From an uncultured Thermoguttaceae bacterium (GTDB lineage: Bacteria > Planctomycetota > Planctomycetia > Pirellulales > Thermoguttaceae): a DNA stretch of 64,000 nucleotides. Positions 59,201 through 64,000 of the stretch are shown here, one piece after another; positions within the stretch are counted from its first letter, which is position 1; each line of letters opens with the position of its first letter. The position numbers and the translations under genes were made by a program. The DNA lies in assembly GCA_938042245.1 (NCBI GenBank), contig CALIRO010000047.1, positions 1 to 64,000 of the forward strand, given 5' to 3'. A model generated the notes under the pieces. The model saw nothing but the letters and a program-made list of their open reading frames with translations. It was not told the DNA's origin and made no database searches.

Positions 59201-61441
59201 AGCCATCGCAGACGGATCGCCGCTTCGTAAACCCGCCGTCTGGCCGGGGGAAGCCACCGCAGGGGCGCCTGAAGCAGGCCAAGCCGGCTGCCCGTCGGCC
59301 AATCGGAAGGCCCCCACCCGACGTCGCCCCACCCAAACCACCTTCCCTTCATGCACACAAGCCACATACAAACCATCCGGACACTGTTGTTTCCAGAGTT
59401 CTTTGCCGTCGGCCAGATTCAGGCAATAAATCTCCCGACTTTCCGGGGTAGTAAATATTACCCGACCATCGGCCAAGATACAGGAGCTTTCCATCCAGCC
59501 CTCCGCAGGCGCCATCGGCAGCGAACCGCCGCCAAAAACCATCATTCGCTGGATCATCAGCATCCGCCGCTGGTTCACTTCCATCTGGGGCAGGTAGGCA
59601 TAGGCCCACAGAAAGGTTCGACTTGCCAGGTCCAAGGCCACCAACGCACCCCGGCCCGTCGGACACACCAGTATCCCCTCGGCATACGATGGCGAAAGCC
59701 CCAGGAATCGGCCGGTAAAGGGTTGGCCCTCCCCATCAAACATCGGCCCCCCTTCCTGCCCCACCACACCTAACTGCTGGGACCAGATCAACCGACCCGT
59801 CTGCCTCTCCAAAACCCAAAGCCGAATGTCGTTCCGGGTTTCCCCCAACACATACAATTGGCCCATCAAGGGCAGCGGCGGCCCTAAAAAAGCGGTTCCG
59901 GCCAACGGCTGGGCATATTCCTGGTCTTCTGGCCCGCCCACTTCCCATTGGAGCTTGCCGGTCCGAATATCATAGGCTACCAGCCGATTACCTGCCGAAG
60001 CCGCTCGACCTTCTTTCATCCGTTGCCCGATGATCACGATCGGCAGCATCCCAGGCGCTCTGGGACCTTCCCCAGCCGAATCTTCTTCAATGCAAAACAC
60101 GAACTGGCCGTCGCTGCTCAGCCGGCTGTACGTGGCATCCACCCAAACCCGCTGCGCCATGCGCGCCTGCAACGCCGTGGCCTGACCCAGGTTAATCTGT
60201 TGGTCTTGCCCGGCCAAGATCGTATCCACCGGTGTTGCCACGGGCGATTCCCACTGCCGTTTTCCAGTCTGCAGATCCACCGCCACTAAGTTTTCCAACG
60301 TGCGAATCAGCACCGTATTGCCCACCACCAAGGGGATCCCCTGGGCCAAGCAGGCGATGCCTTGGTCCTGCAAGTCCTGCTGGAACCGTTGAAGCCACTG
60401 TTCCAGCATGGGGTGATCGGCTACCGGCACTCGCCAACGCAGATTCAGCAAAGGCCGACTTCCCGAACTGGCTGCATTTCGAGCCGGGTTGTTTCGGACC
60501 ATCAGATAGTCCGTATCGTCTCGGCTCGGAGCAGCCACGGATGGACTGCCTGCCCATTGGGCCAGCCAAGCCAAGGCGTCCGTTTGCCGACCAAACCATG
60601 GGACTTCCCGCCCTCCAATGGGCAGGGGTTTGCCCCTCTGCACCGCTTTCAAGGAGTGGAGGACTGTCTGGGCCTGTTCGGGCATTTTCGCCCAATACCA
60701 AGCCGTGGCCAATGCCAACGATAGGGTCGGTTCTAAGCGTTCTGGATGAGCACAGCTTTGCCGAAGCCGATCCAAAACCAACGCCGCCGCCAAGACCCGA
60801 CCGCTCCGTAAATGATGCAGTCCTAATAGCAAAGTGGCTTCATAGCCAGCCTGGGTGTGGTAAAAAGTACGAGAGATTTCGCTGAGTTTTTCCGGATCCC
60901 CTTCGGCTACCGCTTGCCGAAGCAATTGCCGAGCCTGCGGACCATACCGAATTTCATACATCTGCCGGGCCTGTTCCGGCATTTGGCCCAAAAGACGCTG
61001 AGCTTCGCTTTTAAGACTCCAGCGGGTTTGGCCGCTGCGATCCGGCTGGAAGAAATAGTCTTCCGGATTGGTCAAGATGGACTGCAAAAAGCCGACCGCT
61101 TCACTTACCCGGCCCTGCTCCAATAGTCGTTGAGCGGCGAAGAGATTTTTCATTACCTCCCGGGGCGGAGGCACAAACACATCCAGCCCCTTTTCCGAAT
61201 CCTGGTTTTCCTTGTTCTCTAACTGTGGGTCGTCCTTAGTTTTGTCTTCTGCCTTTTGGTGAGCCAGCACAGGAATCGGCACAGCCGCTCCAGCCCGTTG
61301 TCCTACTGCCGCCGACGCTACCGCCGCCCAGCAGCCCACCCTGGGCCCCGAGGCTCCCCTGCTCTCCGGAAGACCACCAAGGCCCAGCATTGCAAAAAAA
61401 AGGCCCATCCGCGCCAATCCTACTGCTATCCACCGCTCCAT
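56255..61441 (-). CDS. Giant exported TPR and PQQ-like beta-propeller protein
   Basis: The product has 1728 residues from ATG 61441, preceded by AGAGG at 8 bases; a longer frame from 61561 would bury the signal peptide. The signal is WIAVGLARMGLFFAMLGLGG. An N-terminal helical part has TPR-like sequence (QRLLEQGRVSEAVGFLQSIL). The first PQQ-like propeller is marked by VAVDLQTGKRQWESPVATP, RLVAYDIRTGKLQWEVGGPE, VLERQTGRLIWSQQLG and NLADGKELWKQQCPDGLY. A TPR region follows (NPNDPEALAIQGEILLDEGQ), then a second propeller region with TAVDPLTGKPLWQRSDLP. It may act as a large periplasmic sensor or scaffold. No redox motif is visible, so the PQQ cofactor itself need not be bound. It is the first gene of the - strand run. 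Confidence 0.85.
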   Translation of the reverse strand: MERWIAVGLARMGLFFAMLGLGGLPESRGASGPRVGCWAAVASAAVGQRAGAAVPIPVLAHQKAEDKTKDDPQLENKENQDSEKGLDVFVPPPREVMKNLFAAQRLLEQGRVSEAVGFLQSILTNPEDYFFQPDRSGQTRWSLKSEAQRLLGQMPEQARQMYEIRYGPQARQLLRQAVAEGDPEKLSEISRTFYHTQAGYEATLLLGLHHLRSGRVLAAALVLDRLRQSCAHPERLEPTLSLALATAWYWAKMPEQAQTVLHSLKAVQRGKPLPIGGREVPWFGRQTDALAWLAQWAGSPSVAAPSRDDTDYLMVRNNPARNAASSGSRPLLNLRWRVPVADHPMLEQWLQRFQQDLQDQGIACLAQGIPLVVGNTVLIRTLENLVAVDLQTGKRQWESPVATPVDTILAGQDQQINLGQATALQARMAQRVWVDATYSRLSSDGQFVFCIEEDSAGEGPRAPGMLPIVIIGQRMKEGRAASAGNRLVAYDIRTGKLQWEVGGPEDQEYAQPLAGTAFLGPPLPLMGQLYVLGETRNDIRLWVLERQTGRLIWSQQLGVVGQEGGPMFDGEGQPFTGRFLGLSPSYAEGILVCPTGRGALVALDLASRTFLWAYAYLPQMEVNQRRMLMIQRMMVFGGGSLPMAPAEGWMESSCILADGRVIFTTPESREIYCLNLADGKELWKQQCPDGLYVACVHEGKVVWVGRRRVGAFRLADGQPAWPASGAPAVASPGQTAGLRSGDPSAMARSTDNLIASSPVGAVPAGGSEVSGRWWIDLPDGAVPSGLGFLSGDKYYLPLSTGEVVTLDLSKGEIVHRSRSRSGAVPGNLISLRDKVISQGPGGVELYEQVDPLRAKLQAQLAQNPNDPEALAIQGEILLDEGQRAEAIQAFQRSLAQRPDPRTQQFFRETLFEGLQEDFVAYRPHLAELEKLLDSSEDRTRYERLLAEGLLQAAEYSTAWQTAERLAQQREQLSRLEPISKSYTVRRECWLEDHLKRLQEKAPAELRQQMDRQIQEQLKKALQGTDPIAHLRTFLNLYDKHPLAEQAQQELVSRLLSGGRWLEAEMLLRQQAQSAEPAKHRTAVAQLAELLRRAGRPAEAAFYYQQLAHRWPEEVCLDGKTGRDMVEALPPDDPIRRWLQPVRWPQGQVQIQRSPLAAGSPAVQFPYHGRFFLSTEHISDPIYQNIQIAFDQNRRMLWGFDRFGRELWKPFPLTVTNHPNRFFGFNRGWWRVYLQGHLMVLSTGVHLVAYDLLGISGGEGPRLLWSIDLMESGWLAGNEQGIVLAAFPGMPWRQMSGQPGSAVIGLVSDRMVCFQQRQYVTAVDPLTGKPLWQRSDLPVGSAIFGDQNRLFVLPPDKPELLVLQSRDGKLVGKFPLPNLNSLATGPGTTGPGQVFPPGMMPFPQAADVPQAGMPGNMLRQYCLTAMGSRLLLWYAEGDKQVLRLYDLGEQKDRWGPIRFDPMARAALLEKEAVGLLEPNGQFTLVRIPDGQVLVKDTLNLREFAESVQGLHLMRLGEQYFVIPFGIPPGFQQMPQQPMPGMHSGHVPFGRVYAYSLEGKRLWPEPVELRQQNVLFSQPAGLPVLIFATQLFERRDQGGTFHIHLLVIDKQTGRKVLEEKFPYTTSLFQITGDPEKHTVDILLQRDKLTLTFTDQPWPAEEATSADLPGTKAKPLAKKPPTLREGLWRSIRKVLLPEDSSDEEGEEWGIPVVPQPVPDPPLPVVPVPDTR

Positions 61442-62439
61442 CTGGTTATCCTCTTTTTGGACGTCCCGCGGTCCTATCAAATCATACTTTTCAAAAACCG
61501 GCCCCACCCTGGACACCACTTTGGAGTCCCCGGAAAACTCCCCCTGGGACCCACTCCCCAACCGAAAAAGAAGTTAACTTAGTTGCAGTTGGAAGTGGGG
61601 ACTCCCTCAAAAGTTCCCCATTGATTCTCTATATTCTCTGTAAACATTTCAGCCAAATGGCGCAAACTTGCTCATTCCTCCGAAAGCAGCAATCCAGTGC
61701 GACTGGCTTTCCCGGAGGAAAGCCACAACCCTAGCAGAGGGACCCCGGCAGCCTGAACTGCGCCTTACCCAGTCCCAACAAAATCAGGATTTCCTCGCAT
61801 AAAGCAGCCATCTTTTTCAGTTGGCTGACTTGTTGCCTTTTTAATATTAAACCCCACAAAACGGGGCAAAGGTCGAGGTTAACAGAGAGTTTGCGGCTTA
61901 TGCCGAAAAGGCTTAACGGTTCAATATTGCCGGCAGGGAGAAGAGAAATCATCTTAATCCCGGTGATTCCCCTTTTGGAGGGACTGGTGTTCCCTCTAAG
62001 CAGTTGAGGTCAATCCCCTCAAATGGAGTATATATGGAAAATATCACGTTCTTCCCACCCCCATAATGGCTTAGTATAAATCCACCATAAAAAGGTAGAA
62101 AACCAAAAAATCTCTCTGCCAGGGATTGTTTTTTCCGGAAAAGATTTTCTAATCAAACCTTGAAATCGGAAAATCGGCACCAATTGGGGGGGTTGGAGGC
62201 GTCATGGGGTTAGCCCATTGCAGCGTCGAGTCTGCTACTCCCTGAACTCTGGTCTGAATCCACCGACGCCCAACCCGTTCCACATCACAATTAGTCCCTA
62301 TTAGAATCGTTTTTTTACCCCACCGTCGGACTCAGAGCGTCTGTGCCCCAACCCGGGATGAAAAACACCCATGGATCGATCTCTTCCGAACTTCCGGAAG
62401 AGGACCGTCTTCCCTTGTGTAAGATAGGAGGGTATTGCT
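61442..62439. other. Divergent intergenic region, no gene seen
   Basis: About 1 kb between the giant TPR/PQQ gene and the HU gene. It should hold the promoters of both. Small stem-loops are possible (CAGCCA/TGGCTG near 61808-61830, CCCC/GGGG near 61853-61866), but none has a clear terminator tail. I found no tRNA or supported reading frame. Confidence 0.45.
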
Positions 62440-62796
62440 ATGTGTGCACAAAGTGGGCCGAAGCCGCTGAGCAAAACCGAATTGATCCGCCGATTGGCCG
62501 AAACGACCGGGATAGATAGAAAGGTGGTCGGCCAACTCATGAAGGCTCTGGAAGAGGAGATGCAAAGAGCTTTAGGACCAGAAGGGCCTGGGGTATTTGC
62601 TTTGCCTGGATTAGTGAAGATAGAGCGGAAGCTAATTCCGGCTCGGCCCGCCAAAACGGGGGTACCAAATCCCTTCCGTCCGGGGGAACTCCGAGACATC
62701 CCTGCTCGGCCTGCCATGCATAAGGTCCGGGTCCGGGCACTAAAAGCCCTTAAACAGATGGTCCAACAAACTCCCGCCCCTCCTTCGGAAGGATAG
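62440..62796 (+). CDS. HU-family DNA-binding protein
   Basis: A 118-residue nucleoid protein. AGGAGG lies 7 bases upstream of the ATG. HU-like segments are PLSKTELIRRLAETTGIDRK, VVGQLMKALEEEMQRAL, VFALPGLVKIERKLIPARPA and MHKVRVRALKALKQMV. The arm region FRPGELRDIPARPA is recognisable. It probably acts in DNA compaction or as an accessory factor. The N-terminal ten residues and Pro-rich C-terminus are extensions compared with E. coli HU (90 residues). Confidence 0.88.
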   Translation: MCAQSGPKPLSKTELIRRLAETTGIDRKVVGQLMKALEEEMQRALGPEGPGVFALPGLVKIERKLIPARPAKTGVPNPFRPGELRDIPARPAMHKVRVRALKALKQMVQQTPAPPSEG

Positions 62797-63019
62797 AGAA
62801 GCATTTACCGCTGGAGGGTGCCAGCAGTCGGATACGATACCAACGTCGGCTCCCCCTTGGGAAAGATACCGAGGGTACCGGAAGATTCCATCTGGCGGAT
62901 AGGAGGCTGGAGCTCGGCAGCCCTTGACTTCTCGGAACAAGGCATTCTCCTTGCCGGGAACTGCCCCTGCACCTTCCGGACTGCCAGTGTGTCATTGTGC
63001 TTTCTAGGAACAGGGGATT
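62797..63019. other. Intergenic region after the HU gene
   Basis: An open frame across 62818-63153 has no ribosome binding site and does not look like protein in its first two-thirds. No terminator is clear. Confidence 0.4.
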
Positions 63020-63997
63020 TTGCTTGCTCCGCTGACCGGGGAAGAGTATCCGACCGTGAAGATTCCCAAGTTTTGGGCCAAAGCGCACAGCTTCCAAAAA
63101 TCCCCCGCTGGCAAAGTAGTCTGGTTCTCCTGCAGGCGATGCTCGGATTCTAGGCCGATGGCGTGCAAGCCGCCCAGGCGGCGATAGAACGCATTCGGAA
63201 AGCCATCTCCGTTGGCCGCCTGCCCGAGCGGTATCCTTACGGGATAACTCCTCTTGGCGTACAGATGCTCCAAACCCCCTCCGATCCCCAAGGAAACGTG
63301 CTGGCTGTGGTTACTCGGAATCAGTGCGGGTCGGTAGGGCTGAATGCCAGCCGAGTGATGTTTGTGGACATGGACTTTCCAGAGTCGGGGGCGGAGGCGC
63401 CGGCGAGTTTCTTTGCCCGACTCTTTGGTAGGGGGGAAAAGAAATCGTTGGAGTCCAAATATGAGCAATATGAACAAAAGGCCCGTGCTGCCGGAGAGGA
63501 GTTTGTAGCGGCCCGGCCAGGATGGAATGTATATTTATATCGTGCTTTTGGCGGCCTCCAAGGGGTTGCCACCCACCAACTGTTCGATCCTGCCAGCTCC
63601 CAGACGCAAGAAATCCTGGAGGGATTCGGGGGAACCCAGTTTTTGTTCCGCTCTGCAAGCTCCAGGAATCTTTCGGAGCCGGTTGACGCCCCAACCCTGC
63701 TGCTGCGGGCATTACGCCAATACGATTCGCTCTCCCATCGAGAAGCCTTCTTGGGCGAAGCGGTATCAGCAATGGCTGAGCGAATAGGAACGGCGTCAGC
63801 ACGGCTATGCCACCTGGGGCTGGCTTGGCCAGATAGGTTCAGGCTTTATCCATCCGGAGGCCGAACTACTCGTGCAGTTGCCCGATTTTGTTACCCGCTC
63901 TCAGGAGCCGTTGCCCCTGGCCTGTGCTAATTGCCCGACGGGCCTTTGCCCTTCGGCTAGTACGATCAAGCTCAAGGAAGTTTCTATGGTGCTTTAG
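63020..63997 (+). pseudogene. Decayed copy of a conserved ~320-residue protein family
   Basis: Pieces in two frames line up with one protein. Frame A (63020 to about 63150) gives LLAPLTGEEYPTVKIPKFWA. Frame B (about 63154-63640) gives ADGVQAAQAAIERIRKAISV through NASRVMFVDMDFP, then RPGWNVYLYRAFGGLQGVAT and HQLFDPASSQTQEILEGFGG. From a run of five T near 63641 frame A resumes: FCSALQAPGIFRSRLTPQP, AKRYQQWLSE, then TAG at 63785-63787 and continued sequence ERRQHGYATWGWLGQIGSGF, IHPEAELLVQLPDFVTRSQE to a TAG at 63995. The gene thus has two frameshifts and one internal stop; at the stop, related proteins usually have Tyr (my recollection). Function of the family is not known to me. Several lesions favour a true pseudogene, though base-level errors remain possible. 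Confidence 0.72.
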
Positions 63998-64000
63998 CGT

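Noticed and set aside
62818..63153. 111-codon + frame after the HU gene as a separate gene
   Set aside because: No ribosome binding site, and its end overlaps pieces of the decayed gene that follow in another frame.

Overview
The window is a chromosomal segment from a planctomycete, probably of the Pirellulales or a close relative. I infer this from gene families rather than from any search: a DUF1559 pseudopilin-like protein, a PEP-CTERM LamG protein, Tat-exported Gfo/Idh/MocA oxidoreductases, a HYExAFE-family protein, DUF1080 and NPCBM domains, a solitary 16S rRNA gene with planctomycete-type sequence, and two groEL copies. GC is moderate to high, and most well-supported starts carry AGGAGG-like ribosome binding sites that match the CCTCC at the 16S 3' end. 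I see no phage, insertion sequence, CRISPR array, tRNA or plasmid function.

Layout. 1-9.6 kb: the end of a chemoreceptor gene, a Gfo/Idh/MocA oxidoreductase, a PLP aminotransferase, a DUF1559 protein, a frameshifted LamG/PEP-CTERM gene, a DeoR regulator and a Coa1-like membrane protein. 9.8-13.6 kb: a second Tat-type oxidoreductase, then a stand-alone 16S rRNA gene with two tandem sigma70-type promoters, a boxA-like leader element and its own terminator. 13.7-19.1 kb: a set of exported hydrolases (DUF1080 plus alpha/beta hydrolase, a C45-type acyltransferase/hydrolase, and a GH62-like glycosidase fused in frame behind an amber stop). 19.3-27.1 kb: housekeeping genes, namely prfB with its programmed +1 frameshift, a small conserved protein, a parvulin-type PPIase, mfd and a HYExAFE protein.

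27.6-34.8 kb is a protein-folding island on the + strand: groEL1, groES, groEL2, dnaJ, grpE, then an FmdB zinc ribbon gene overlapping a YacG gene. A near-consensus sigma54-type promoter lies upstream of groEL1.

61.4-35.0 kb is a run of 13 genes, all on the - strand with mostly short gaps. In transcription order they are: a giant TPR/PQQ-propeller protein, a terpene-cyclase-fold protein, MoxR ATPase, DUF58, BatA-like and VWA membrane proteins, a DUF4175-like membrane protein, a coiled-coil protein with a (Gly-Gln)44 tract, an unknown secreted protein, an NPCBM protein, and three HtrA-like proteins. Of these three, one keeps the Ser-His-Asp triad and two have lost it, and one of the two also carries an esterase-like domain without its nucleophile. 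This block is the best candidate in the window for an undescribed system: a MoxR/VWA chaperone module joined to an envelope protease with two pseudoprotease partners.

62.4-64 kb: an HU-family DNA-binding protein and a decayed pseudogene of a conserved ~320-residue family. Apparent lesions occur in three places (LamG frameshift, C45/GH62 amber stop, terminal pseudogene), so base-level errors should be excluded before drawing biological conclusions from them.
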